A stretch of 32,135 bases of DNA from Candidatus Roizmanbacteria bacterium RIFCSPHIGHO2_12_FULL_37_23 (GTDB lineage: Bacteria > Patescibacteriota > Microgenomatia > UBA1406 > HO2-37-13b), in NCBI GenBank assembly GCA_001788095.1, contig MFZX01000039.1, positions 1 through 32,135 on the forward strand, read 5' to 3'. The notes beneath the pieces are model-generated. The model was not told where the DNA came from and searched no databases. It saw nothing but the letters and a program-made list of their open reading frames with translations. Of the stretch, positions 7,666-17,230 are shown piece after piece. The first letter of the stretch is position 1. Every line of letters starts with the position of its first letter. Made by a program: the position numbers and the translations under genes.

Positions 7666-8544
7666 TTACGATTTTTGATATGTGGTTAGATAAACAATGC
7701 CTCCAAGAATGAACATAGAGCCAACTAAAGCAGTCAAACCTGGAACTTCACTAAAGAAAATAAGTCCGTACATTACTGCGCTGAGAGGTTCAAACAAGCT
7801 TAAAATACTACCCATACTTGCTTTGATTTTCCCCAGCCCATAATTCAAGAGTGCGTATCCGATAAAGACTACAGCTCCAGCACCCACAACAGGTAGCCAT
7901 TCCTGTATTGTATGCGTAAACTGGAACTTATTGTCAAACAAATATATAAGCGGAAATAACCCAAGTGAACCAATAAACTGTGTCCAAAAAGTCACTATAG
8001 GAGATGAATAGAATCTTCTTAAAATGCCCGTAATGACAAAATACGAACCAAATGCTATCCCAACTATGACACCAAATACATTGCCGAGCAGGTTGCCGTA
8101 AATGTCAGATGGATTGAAAAGCAAAAATAAACCCGTAAGGCTTACTGCAATAGCAATGAGTGTACTCGGGTGAATCTTTTCTTTTAGAAATATATAGCTC
8201 AATATAACAACCCAAACAGGAGCAGTATAGAGTAGAAAGTACGTATTCGCAATGCTTGTATAGAGCACAGAAAGAGTAAATGCTGCTGCCATAGCTGAGA
8301 AACCCACTAACCCATTAAGAATAAACAACCCGTAATCTTTACTCTTTATCTTAAAAATTTCAAGCGATCCTTTATTTTTTATAAGATTGTAGATCGTGAT
8401 AAAGATAAATGCGAAGAATATTCTTCCAAAAGACTGCATCATTGGCTCTATTGAAGATCCAGCATATCGTACGAAGATTCCAATACTCCCAAGAAAAATA
8501 GACCCGACTGATACAGCAACAATACCTTTCGTTTTATCACTCAT
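7666..8544 (-). CDS. EamA/DMT-family transporter
   Basis: About 10 TM helices, two EamA-like repeats; -10 TATACT 6 nt before ATG. Confidence 0.85.
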   Translation of the reverse strand: MSDKTKGIVAVSVGSIFLGSIGIFVRYAGSSIEPMMQSFGRIFFAFIFITIYNLIKNKGSLEIFKIKSKDYGLFILNGLVGFSAMAAAFTLSVLYTSIANTYFLLYTAPVWVVILSYIFLKEKIHPSTLIAIAVSLTGLFLLFNPSDIYGNLLGNVFGVIVGIAFGSYFVITGILRRFYSSPIVTFWTQFIGSLGLFPLIYLFDNKFQFTHTIQEWLPVVGAGAVVFIGYALLNYGLGKIKASMGSILSLFEPLSAVMYGLIFFSEVPGLTALVGSMFILGGIVYLTTYQKS

Positions 8545-8729
8545 TCACATAGTATATCACGCATAAAATTTTGAAACCGTCACTTCATCATGCACATTCT
8601 TTTAGCTAGGAAACATCAATCTCAAACTCGATCATCCTGTTGAGGAAAGAGTCAATCAGTCTGAGCCAAAGTGGAAGAAAAAAGAAATGATAAGTAGATA
8701 TAAGCTCACCTTAGAGGTAAAATAGGAGT

Positions 8730-9182
8730 ATGGCAGATACCAAAAGCAAAAAAGCGGTTACCGGAGGATTCACAGACGAGGAACGAACCGCGATGAAGGA
8801 GCGCGCCTTAGAGCTTAGAGCTGAAGCACGTGCGAGTAAAAACAAAGCAGAAGGTGAAAAAACAGTGCTTGCAGCAATCGCCAAAATGCCAGAACCGGAT
8901 CGCTCTATGGCCAAACAGATCCACGCAATTATTAAAAAAACCGCACCAGACCTTTTCTCGAAAACTTGGTATGGAATGCCCGCATACGCCAACAAAGATG
9001 GCAAAGTTATCTGCTTCTTTCAAGCTGCAAGCAAATTTAAGTACAGATATGCAACCCTTGGTTTTCAAGAAGATGCACATATTGATGAGAGTGATATGTG
9101 GCCGACCTCATTTGCGCTGAGGAAGTTAACTGCCGTTGAGGAGGCGAGGATCGTGGCACTTGTGAAGAAAGCAGTAAGCTGA
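8730..9182 (+). CDS. DUF1801 domain protein
   Basis: IHAIIKKTAPDLFSKTWYGMPAYANKDGKVICFFQAASKFKYRYATLGF. Confidence 0.7.
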   Translation: MADTKSKKAVTGGFTDEERTAMKERALELRAEARASKNKAEGEKTVLAAIAKMPEPDRSMAKQIHAIIKKTAPDLFSKTWYGMPAYANKDGKVICFFQAASKFKYRYATLGFQEDAHIDESDMWPTSFALRKLTAVEEARIVALVKKAVS

Positions 9183-9198
9183 GAATCAGCTATCTCGA

Positions 9199-9477
9199 TT
9201 AAACCTTATGATCTTTTACAGATTCTTTTACAGACTCGAAAGCATATTTATGCAGTGTTATCACTTGAGCTTTCTGCCTCAAGGACGGGGGAACAATAAA
9301 TAAAACGTCTTCTTTATTGTCTAAATCAACTGTTATCCAAGCCTTATGAACATCATCCGAACAACCCCAGTCGGCGTTGGTCAAAAAATGTGAACCGGTC
9401 ATTTTGAAAATTCTGACTGCCTCATCACAGGCTTGCTTAGTATTTTCATGTGAAACTTCGATTAAATATTTAGACAT
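9199..9477 (-). CDS. Conserved-looking hypothetical protein
   Basis: 92 aa; TATACT 7 nt before ATG. Confidence 0.6.
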   Translation of the reverse strand: MSKYLIEVSHENTKQACDEAVRIFKMTGSHFLTNADWGCSDDVHKAWITVDLDNKEDVLFIVPPSLRQKAQVITLHKYAFESVKESVKDHKV

Positions 9478-9608
9478 GTTAATAAGTATAACATTTTTTT
9501 CTTAATGTTAAGTTTTTGTATGCTCTTTTCAAATTTTCATGAAGTACACAGAAACTTGAACTCTATTCCTCGCTTGACAAACTACCATTTGTATAATACA
9601 GTATATAC

Positions 9609-9905
9609 ATGAAGATCTTGCCTAAACCTATTGAGTTTATTTGGGATAAGGGCAATATTGACAAAAATTTATTAAAACATACAGTAACAAACGAGGAAAC
9701 AGAAGAATGTTTTCTGGATAAGGAGAAAGTCATTTATGAGGATGTATTTCATTCTCGAAGTGAGGAACGATATATTCTCCTTGGGAAAACAAAGTGGAAA
9801 CGATTGCTATATATAATTTTTACAATGCGAAATAAAAAAATAAGAATTATTTCCGCTCGTGATATAAACAAAAAGGAGGTGTACTTATATGAAAAAAAAA
9901 CTTAA
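9609..9905 (+). CDS. brnT: BrnT-family toxin
   Basis: FIWDKGNIDKNLLKHTVTNEETEECFLD...RYILLGKTKWKRLLYIIFTMRNKKIRIISARDINKKE. Confidence 0.85.
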   Translation: MKILPKPIEFIWDKGNIDKNLLKHTVTNEETEECFLDKEKVIYEDVFHSRSEERYILLGKTKWKRLLYIIFTMRNKKIRIISARDINKKEVYLYEKKT

Positions 9906-10155
9906 ACTACCAAAATTTAAAAATGAAGATGAGGAGAGGGACTTCTGGGCAAAACTGGACTTGTCGGAATATTTCGAACCAGAAGATTTTGTACCCGTAA
10001 GCTTTCCAAACCTGAAACCGTCGTCACGTCCAATATCGATTCGCATTCCTAATTATTTACTTAATCGGGTTAAGGAAAGGGCGAATGAGCTAAACATACC
10101 CTATCAGTCGCTTATTAAACAGTATATTCAAAAGGGAATTATTGTATCAAAATAG
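9889..10155 (+). CDS. brnA: BrnA/CopG-like antitoxin
   Basis: SRPISIRIPNYLLNRVKERANELNIPYQSLIKQYIQKGI ribbon-helix-helix; 17-nt overlap with brnT and internal SD AGGAGGTG. Confidence 0.8.
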   Translation: MKKKLKLPKFKNEDEERDFWAKLDLSEYFEPEDFVPVSFPNLKPSSRPISIRIPNYLLNRVKERANELNIPYQSLIKQYIQKGIIVSK

Positions 10156-10253
10156 GTTTTTACAACCCTCGGGGTTGGAAAATGCCAATCCTTATAAAGT
10201 TGAATGAGGAAGTAGTTTAGGAGTGAATTTTAATTAGTATCGATACTTGATTA

Positions 10254-10877
10254 TTATCCAACATCTGTCATGTCCCATCTGATAGGAACTGTAAAAGGGT
10301 CACTATGTAATGTAGCAACATATAATCTTTCATCATCTTCTGCAATTCTGACTTCAAGATCACCTTGGCGTCTTACAAAATCAGCAACTATTCTATCTGG
10401 AGATGGTATTTCAATAAGTGCTGTAGGATTTGACCAATCAGAATTTATTACCAACTCAGGCATATTTCCTTCTGGCGTAGCTGATACTTCAGCCAATCTA
10501 AATACTTTTCCAGAACCATCATAACGGCATCTTACAAATACTGGATTTTCACTTCTTAACCCAGGTCGACTAGTTGTTATTCTTTTGCGCATGGCGTTTC
10601 CATCTATTTGCCAGATAACAGTTGGCAATATCCCTCTTCCATGATCAATTACTAACTTTGCAGTAAATCCATCATCCGCTTCTTCATCTTTGAGGCGAAT
10701 AAGTCTTTTTGCATCGTCATCTAATAAATATACTGGATCAACTAATTCTGCAAGTAAGTCTCTTGGCCATTGCTGAGGAAAATGTCTATCCGCAAATCTT
10801 CGAAGCTGATATGTGATTGGACCAGATGATGAAAAGGTGTTTTCTAATGTTGCACCCTTTTCTATTCTTGTTGTCAT
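10254..10877 (-). CDS. Hypothetical protein
   Basis: 207-aa ORF; TATAGT about 10 nt before ATG. Confidence 0.6.
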   Translation of the reverse strand: MTTRIEKGATLENTFSSSGPITYQLRRFADRHFPQQWPRDLLAELVDPVYLLDDDAKRLIRLKDEEADDGFTAKLVIDHGRGILPTVIWQIDGNAMRKRITTSRPGLRSENPVFVRCRYDGSGKVFRLAEVSATPEGNMPELVINSDWSNPTALIEIPSPDRIVADFVRRQGDLEVRIAEDDERLYVATLHSDPFTVPIRWDMTDVG

Positions 10878-10955
10878 ATGGTTCTAAACTATAGCATATG
10901 AATGATTATTTTGCAATGTGAAATTAAAAAAATATATTCTTGATATAATTTCCTT

Positions 10956-11297
10956 ATGGAGACAGTCAAACTAGTAGTTTTTGTTCCTGTGACTCATACA
11001 CACGTTGTGAGAGAAGCCATGGGAAAAGCCGGTGCAGGGCAAGTAGGTGATTATAAATACTGTAGTTTTTCAGTGAAAGGGACTGGAAGATATATACCAC
11101 TTGAAACAGCACATCCATATAAAGGTGAAATAGGTAAATTAGAAGAAATAGAAGAAGAGCGTATAGAAACAGTCTGTTATAAAAAAGATTTGGAGAAAAT
11201 AATATCGGCGATAAAAAAAGTTCATCCTTATGAAGAGGTAGCACTTGATGTGTATCCTTTAGTCTTAAATCCCCACGAAACTACATATAAAAAATAA
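10956..11297 (+). CDS. YqfO/NIF3 CutA-like domain protein
   Basis: KLVVFVPVTHTHVVREAMGKAGAGQVGDYKYCSFSVKGTGRY...HPYEEVALDVYPL. Confidence 0.75.
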   Translation: METVKLVVFVPVTHTHVVREAMGKAGAGQVGDYKYCSFSVKGTGRYIPLETAHPYKGEIGKLEEIEEERIETVCYKKDLEKIISAIKKVHPYEEVALDVYPLVLNPHETTYKK

Positions 11298-11400
11298 GTT
11301 TAGACTTGATAATCTTCAAGATTAGAAGACTGCTGATTTTCCTCTTCGATTATAAATTAACTTGATTTCAGTTTTCACTTGAATTACACTGCTTATTAGA

Positions 11401-12366
11401 ATGCCGGATGATGAACAATCGCTTGGAGCAGGTGGTCGAATTTCGTTGCAGGAACCTGTATTACCCGATCCTAACACGGATGTTATTGGCAGTATATCTT
11501 TTAAGGCATTCCAAATACCAGACCCCTCTGCTCAAATTCAACTAGATGAAGGAAATGGTAAAACCACGATCACGTCGGTGCAAACAGCAGATGGTGATAC
11601 AAATATTACTTTAGCATTTAGTCCCACAGAGGGATCTGTGCCCTTAGCAGGACAGCCATTTGTCCTTCACAGTAAAAGAGAGTTAACATACGATGGTCTT
11701 AGACCTCAGCAATCTCCAGATCCAGAACCCTATTTCTATGGAACATTAAATACTGCACAACAAGCAACAGTCAATGCTGTTGGTGCGGTTGGAAGAGACT
11801 TCATTTTTACTCATCCTGATGATTATTCGCAATCAATGTTACCGCGTGTTGATGGTGAAAGAGGAGTTATTGCGCTTCCCCCAGTGAGTCGAAGCGGCAT
11901 GCTAGGAGATTCGAAGCCTATGCATGAGGTTTTTGCACTTTGTGATGGTACCTTAGTAGTCACTTTATTGGAAAATGCAGGCTATCCGAACGGATCAGTT
12001 ATTATAGATGCTTCACCCGCATGGGATGGGAAATTAGTTCCTTTAACCTATGCTGTACAGAGAGGAGATAGAGAACCAACTATTGTTCAATATTATGCGT
12101 TAGCTTCATACAGTTCTCTTTATCAATCAGCCACTGCTGTAATTCAAGTGGCTAAACCTTCAACGAGAGTTCAGCTAGGTTTACCTATCAATCAAAAAGA
12201 CCCATCAAGCCTAACGGATGAAGATGCTGATGTTGTGTTGCGATCAGTTAAAGCATGTGAGTCTGATCATAATCGTAAAGCTTGGAGACAGCTTTTAGAA
12301 ACACACCAGCTTCCTGATTCAGTACAACAAGCTATTGAAGAAGGCTTAGCAGATTCGCGCATATAA
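11401..12366 (+). CDS. Hypothetical protein
   Basis: 321-aa ORF, no recognised domain. Confidence 0.6.
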   Translation: MPDDEQSLGAGGRISLQEPVLPDPNTDVIGSISFKAFQIPDPSAQIQLDEGNGKTTITSVQTADGDTNITLAFSPTEGSVPLAGQPFVLHSKRELTYDGLRPQQSPDPEPYFYGTLNTAQQATVNAVGAVGRDFIFTHPDDYSQSMLPRVDGERGVIALPPVSRSGMLGDSKPMHEVFALCDGTLVVTLLENAGYPNGSVIIDASPAWDGKLVPLTYAVQRGDREPTIVQYYALASYSSLYQSATAVIQVAKPSTRVQLGLPINQKDPSSLTDEDADVVLRSVKACESDHNRKAWRQLLETHQLPDSVQQAIEEGLADSRI

Positions 12367-12519
12367 AGATTGGTTACCAGATATTTATAGGATTAACCTC
12401 AGATAGTTTACGAATACTTTTCAGTGTACCCGTCTTTTTATTTTATGTATAATCAATGTTGCATTTAATTTTGTGATTCGATGATGAATAAATTAAAAAT
12501 TGAGAGGAGGTGATTGTGA

Positions 12520-12723
12520 ATGTTAGATGATGCTACAAAACAAAAAATAAGAGAACACATTGCAACACACCACGATGGATTTCCTACAACAAAAGCAAAA
12601 TTAGTAGAGGCTTGTAACGATATGTCCGATTTCTCAGAAGATGATAAAAAATGGTTTATGGATACGCTTCCTGATGGTGATTACAATTCAGCCGAGGAAG
12701 TAACAACCGCTTTAGGCCTTTAG
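12520..12723 (+). CDS. DUF2795-like small protein
   Basis: SD GAGAGGAGGTGA; FPTTKAKLVEAC...MDTLPDGDYNSAEEVTTALGL. Confidence 0.55.
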   Translation: MLDDATKQKIREHIATHHDGFPTTKAKLVEACNDMSDFSEDDKKWFMDTLPDGDYNSAEEVTTALGL

Positions 12724-12740
12724 GTTGTGCAGGTAAAAAA

Positions 12741-13307
12741 TTATTCTTTGGTAACGCTTCCGCTTTCTGGAAGTTGAATTGGTGATGATCCAGCAGTATT
12801 TGGTAATTGTATTGATGCAGCAGTCCTCGCTATAATTTCATCTATACCATTAATTGCCTCATCTCGAGTAACACCGCTGTCTTTCATAATCGCTACAATC
12901 AATCCTTCAACTCCTTCATGTGCTTGAGCGTCATGTGCTAGTCTTTCAAATGGAGTCATTTTATCAAGTTCAGCTTGATGTTTATCCATTTCGCCTCTCA
13001 CAAATTGTCTTTGGTCCGCACTTGCTCTGAGAAGCATTGCACCTGTGATAACAATACCATGTCTTTTCAGCTCATCTAGTGCTTTGTTAATAAACGCCTG
13101 GGTTCTTGGGTTTTTTTTATCAGTCCATAGACTTCCGTCTGCCAACTCCTCCATCAAATCGGGTACCAGTAAAGCAATACGGTCATGAAGTATGAGAAAT
13201 GAGGCAATACCATCAACTACGAGACTTGGTGGCATAACGTCTAACGATCTAGATCCCAAATCAATGGGTTTTGAGGGTCCTTCTTGAAGACCTTCATCTC
13301 CTACCAT
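12741..13307 (-). CDS. Hypothetical protein (start MVGDEGLQ preferred)
   Basis: TACAAT 6 nt before ATG 13307; the longer 13355 start would overlap the divergent gene. Confidence 0.6.
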   Translation of the reverse strand: MVGDEGLQEGPSKPIDLGSRSLDVMPPSLVVDGIASFLILHDRIALLVPDLMEELADGSLWTDKKNPRTQAFINKALDELKRHGIVITGAMLLRASADQRQFVRGEMDKHQAELDKMTPFERLAHDAQAHEGVEGLIVAIMKDSGVTRDEAINGIDEIIARTAASIQLPNTAGSSPIQLPESGSVTKE

Positions 13308-13345
13308 ATAAACATTGTAGCAAATAAAACATGTATAATTTCTGC

Positions 13346-13789
13346 ATGGATACACAGCATCATACGCTTCGTTGTGCTGCTTATGCTTTTGTTATTAAAG
13401 AACATAAGATTCTCCTTATATTAAGAAAAAACACGGGGTGGATGGATGGTAAATACGGACTTCCAGCAGGTCATCTGGAAAAAGATGAGACCATAAAAGA
13501 CGCTTTGATACGAGAGGTGCAAGAAGAAATTGGTCTGAAGATACGGTCTACCGATTTAACTTTCTATCATGTTATGCACAGGCATGAAAAAGCCATTGGT
13601 AATTTTGAATACATCGATTTTTTCTTCAAACTAGAATATTGGCAAGAGGAGCCCATAAATAACGAGCCTGAAAAAGCCGAACATATCAAATGGTTTGATT
13701 TGGACTCTTTGCCTGAAAATATTATCCCAAACGTAGAAGCGGCAATTAAGAATTATAGAGGAAAACTAGTATTTTCAGAATTTAGTTAG
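13346..13789 (+). CDS. NUDIX hydrolase
   Basis: Nudix box GLPAGHLEKDETIKDALIREVQEEIGL; TATAAT 6 nt before ATG 13346. Confidence 0.9.
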   Translation: MDTQHHTLRCAAYAFVIKEHKILLILRKNTGWMDGKYGLPAGHLEKDETIKDALIREVQEEIGLKIRSTDLTFYHVMHRHEKAIGNFEYIDFFFKLEYWQEEPINNEPEKAEHIKWFDLDSLPENIIPNVEAAIKNYRGKLVFSEFS

Positions 13790-15617
13790 CTCCTTTTTTT
13801 CTCCCTGCTACGCGCCTTTCTGTTAGTGTAAGAAATTTTTTCCGTAATCTTAAGCTCTTTGGAGTCACTTCTAAAAGCTCGTCATCACCAATCAAATCAA
13901 GATACTGCTCCAGACTTAATAGTGTTGCAGGTTCTAGAATATCCTTTACTCCTTCACCGGATGATCTGTTATTCGTGAGTTTTTTTGCTTTACACACATT
14001 AATTTCAATATCTTTATCAGATGAGTTTAATCCCACCACCATACCTTCATACACTTTCACTCCAGGTCCATAAAAGAGCGTTCCACGCTGTTGGGCATTT
14101 GCTAATCCATATGTTAAGGTCACACCATTTTCGCTGGCGATTAATGCACCATTTCTTACGCTATCTTTATAAGTTCCTAAAGGTTCATAACCGAGTAGAT
14201 AACTATTTATTGTTGCTGTGCCTCGGGTAGTGGTCATTAAAATAGATCGTATTCCGATAAGATTGCGACTGGAGATTTTATAAATCAACCGTATTCCATC
14301 ATGATTAGTAGGATGCATATTAATGAGTTTTCCTTTTCTTTTGCCAATTTCCTCAGCAATATTTCCTAAATATTCTTTATTAATATCTATGGTTATTTCT
14401 TCAAATGGTTCGCATGTCACACCATCGATTTCTTTATATATTACCTGTTGTTTAGAAATTTCAAGCTCAAAACCTTCCCGTTTCATTGTTTCAATAAGTA
14501 TGGCTAAATGGAGCTCACCCCGGCCATAAACCGTATAGGAATTTGATGATGCATTATCGGATAATCGGAGTCCCATGTTTGTCTCAAGTTCTTTTTCAAG
14601 TCGCTCTTTAATTTGTCGCGATGTAAAAAAAGTGCCTTCACGCCCAGCAAAAGGACTTGTGTTGGGGCCTATTTTTATTTTGATAATTGGTTCTTCAACG
14701 TGTATTGGTGGCAATTTTTCTGGTTTTTCAGGATCGGTAACTGTTTGTCCTATTGTTAACTCAGGAATTCCAGCAAGCGCAATGATATCACCAGCATATG
14801 CTTCGGAGACTTCTTTCTTTTTTAAACCAATACTTGTAAATATTTTTGTAGCAACATAATTTTTTTCTGAAGTATCACCATTTAGTAGTCTGATTTTATC
14901 TCCTTTCTTCAAAGTGCCGCGATTGATTTTTCCAATACAAAGTTTTCCTACATACGGATCAAAGTCTAAAGTTGATATGAGCATTTGAAAAGGTTCCTGT
15001 ATGTTGGTATTACTATTTGGTATTTCTGCCACAATTGTTTCAAAGAGTGGATCTAAATTTCCGGTTAGTTCGGGAGTGTAATGATCCGGTAATTCGTAGA
15101 AAGCTTTTCCATGACGTCCTACACCATATAAAATTTTGAAATTTAAAGCATCTTCATGCTCGGCAAGTTCTAAAAATAAATTTTCAACTTCGTGTTTAAC
15201 TTCCAGTGGTCGTGCATCCTTCTTATCAATTTTGTTAATAAATAAAATTACTTTTAACTTTGCTTCAATAGCCTTTTTTAGCACAAATCTTGTTTGTGGT
15301 AAAGGTCCTTCAGCCGCATCAACCAGGAGTAAAGCACCACTTGCCATATTTAATACTCTCTCGACTTCACTACCAAAATCAGCATGACCTGGAGTATCAA
15401 TGATATTTATCTTTTCATTTTTATAAGAAACCGAAGTATTTTTTGCTAGTATAGTGATACCTTTTTCGCGCTCTAAATCATTGGTATCCATAAGTAACTC
15501 TTGGGTCATTTCTTTCTGATTGTCGCGAAAAGAATCGGTTTGTTTTAAAATACCGTCTACTAAGGTAGTTTTACCGTGGTCGACATGGGCAATAATGGCA
15601 ATATTTCTGATGTTCAT
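13782..15617 (-). CDS. typA: Translational GTPase TypA/BipA
   Basis: IIAHVDHGKTTLVDGIL, DTPGHADFGSEVERVL, FINKIDKKDARP, full length 611 aa. Confidence 0.95.
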   Translation of the reverse strand: MNIRNIAIIAHVDHGKTTLVDGILKQTDSFRDNQKEMTQELLMDTNDLEREKGITILAKNTSVSYKNEKINIIDTPGHADFGSEVERVLNMASGALLLVDAAEGPLPQTRFVLKKAIEAKLKVILFINKIDKKDARPLEVKHEVENLFLELAEHEDALNFKILYGVGRHGKAFYELPDHYTPELTGNLDPLFETIVAEIPNSNTNIQEPFQMLISTLDFDPYVGKLCIGKINRGTLKKGDKIRLLNGDTSEKNYVATKIFTSIGLKKKEVSEAYAGDIIALAGIPELTIGQTVTDPEKPEKLPPIHVEEPIIKIKIGPNTSPFAGREGTFFTSRQIKERLEKELETNMGLRLSDNASSNSYTVYGRGELHLAILIETMKREGFELEISKQQVIYKEIDGVTCEPFEEITIDINKEYLGNIAEEIGKRKGKLINMHPTNHDGIRLIYKISSRNLIGIRSILMTTTRGTATINSYLLGYEPLGTYKDSVRNGALIASENGVTLTYGLANAQQRGTLFYGPGVKVYEGMVVGLNSSDKDIEINVCKAKKLTNNRSSGEGVKDILEPATLLSLEQYLDLIGDDELLEVTPKSLRLRKKFLTLTERRVAGRKKGAN

Positions 15618-15735
15618 AATAAATACTTAAATATCTCAAAGAAGCACATATTATATCAGGTAATACTAAAATAAGCCATCCTACTCTATATGATTCTTGA
15701 TTTTTGGAAAATGCTTTGATACTATTATTTTTAGT

Positions 15736-16206
15736 ATGAATCAAACAACAGAACCAAAAAACGATGGTTATGCAAAAAGACCTTTATGGCAGTGGGTAGT
15801 TGTTTATGCTGTAATCGGAGGAATTATCTACGCAGGTATTTATTATTTCTTTTTAGCTAAAAAGGGTGGATATAATGAGACAGTCTCTACAACCCCTACC
15901 CAAACAGCAGAAACAACCCAACAAGCTCCAGCTACGATCACATATAGCTCGTCTGGATTCTCACCTTCAACAGTTACAGTAAAAAGCGGTGGAACAATTA
16001 CGTGGATAAACACAAGCGATAAGGAAGTTCAGATTGGCGCTAACCCTCACCCTGCTCATTCAGGTAATCGGGAAGTTTCAGGAGGAGAATTCACTTTGAA
16101 TTTACAGCCTGGTGAGGAAAAGAGCGTTGTTGTATCAAAAGTCGGTACTTTTGGTTTCCATAATCATGGTAATTCTTTAGAAGAGGGAACGATTGTAGTG
16201 GAATAA
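15736..16206 (+). CDS. Membrane-anchored cupredoxin-like protein
   Basis: TM anchor, Thr-rich linker, FSPSTVTVKSGGTITWINTSDKEVQIG...HPAHSG...VGTFGFHNHGN; internal start MNQTTEP preferred. Confidence 0.75.
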   Translation: MNQTTEPKNDGYAKRPLWQWVVVYAVIGGIIYAGIYYFFLAKKGGYNETVSTTPTQTAETTQQAPATITYSSSGFSPSTVTVKSGGTITWINTSDKEVQIGANPHPAHSGNREVSGGEFTLNLQPGEEKSVVVSKVGTFGFHNHGNSLEEGTIVVE

Positions 16207-16276
16207 TTTTACTGCCAAAAAATTTATTTAGTGCTTTTTCCTATACTAGTTTTTAAAATGTTTGTTTAAACGAACA

Positions 16277-17206
16277 ATGAAATTAAAAAAAATCTTGTGT
16301 CTTAATTATAACGGCGATGAACTTGAAGATAATTATTGGAAAGAACTTAGTGTTCTTGGGGCAAAAAGAGTATTGGTCGTAGAAGCTGATGCTAAAAATC
16401 ATATCGATGCGGATGCTTTACTAGTTAAACTCGGAGCAAAAATTGACAGAAAATTAATTGATAATTTTTCTCATCTCAAATATATAGGCATGTTGGGAAC
16501 AGGTTATGGGGGTATAGATGTCAAGTATGCTGCTTTAAAAAATATCACCGTTACAAATATTGCTGATTATGCAATTGAAGGGGTCGCTGAATTTACTATT
16601 GCAATTCTCCTTGAGTATTTAAGGTCAGTTGCACAAGCAAAGGCTCAAGCAAAACAAGGAAATTTTTCTGATAATTTTAGTGGAATAGAAATAAAAGGTA
16701 AGACTTTTGGTGTTATTGGTTTAGGACATATTGGTGCACGAACAGCAGAACTTGCTCAAGCATTTGGAGCACATGTAATTTATTGGTCAAAAAATCGTAA
16801 AAAGGAAATAGAACAAAAAGGTATAAAGTTTTCAGATAATCTGTTTTCTCAAGCAAATATTATAACCATTAATCTTGCTCTCAATCCTGAAACCGAAAAT
16901 TTTCTGAATGCAGATCGTATTGCATCTATAAAAAAAGGAGCAATTGTCATAAACCCGAGTCCTATGGAGTTGTTAGATTTTCATGCCCTAATTAGTCGAT
17001 TGAAAAAAGGTGATATTACTTTTATGCTAGACCATAGTGATGAAATGACAAAGGAGCAACTTGAAGCTTTAAAACCGTTTGATAACTGTATTATTTATCC
17101 ACCTATTGCTTATCTTACTGCTGAAGCGAGTAAACGTAAAAAACGTATTTACATCGATAATCTCAAAAATTTCATAGTTGGCAAACCTACTAATAAGGTT
17201 AGTTAA
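16277..17206 (+). CDS. D-isomer-specific 2-hydroxyacid dehydrogenase family protein
   Basis: GKTFGVIGLGHIGARTAELAQAFGAHVIYW NAD-binding motif; start MKLKKILCL preferred. Confidence 0.8.
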   Translation: MKLKKILCLNYNGDELEDNYWKELSVLGAKRVLVVEADAKNHIDADALLVKLGAKIDRKLIDNFSHLKYIGMLGTGYGGIDVKYAALKNITVTNIADYAIEGVAEFTIAILLEYLRSVAQAKAQAKQGNFSDNFSGIEIKGKTFGVIGLGHIGARTAELAQAFGAHVIYWSKNRKKEIEQKGIKFSDNLFSQANIITINLALNPETENFLNADRIASIKKGAIVINPSPMELLDFHALISRLKKGDITFMLDHSDEMTKEQLEALKPFDNCIIYPPIAYLTAEASKRKKRIYIDNLKNFIVGKPTNKVS

Positions 17207-17230
17207 CTGATTCATATATCCTACTTACTC

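Noticed and set aside
7635-7668. tRNA 3' end on the minus strand (AAAGTTCGAGTCCATTTAGCTCCA)
   Set aside because: TTCGAGTCC resembles a T-loop, but the T-stem does not pair and no 5' acceptor or D/anticodon arms are found; it also overlaps the EamA C-terminus.
8711-9120. Alternative ORFs overlapping the DUF1801 gene (8711..9004 -, 8808..9080 -, 8830..9120 +)
   Set aside because: Overlap a frame with clear domain motifs; no independent start signals.
4774-9182. Recoded UGA (genetic code 25) as in some CPR lineages
   Set aside because: Genes such as the asparaginase and DUF1801 protein end plausibly at TGA, and no conserved gene needs TGA read as an amino acid.
10163-10177. CAACCC-TCG-GGGTTG hairpin after brnA as a terminator
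   Set aside because: Stem is good, but no T-tract follows on either strand; function unsupported.
14021-15387. Plus-strand ORFs opposite typA
   Set aside because: Antisense to a full-length conserved gene and without protein-like motifs.
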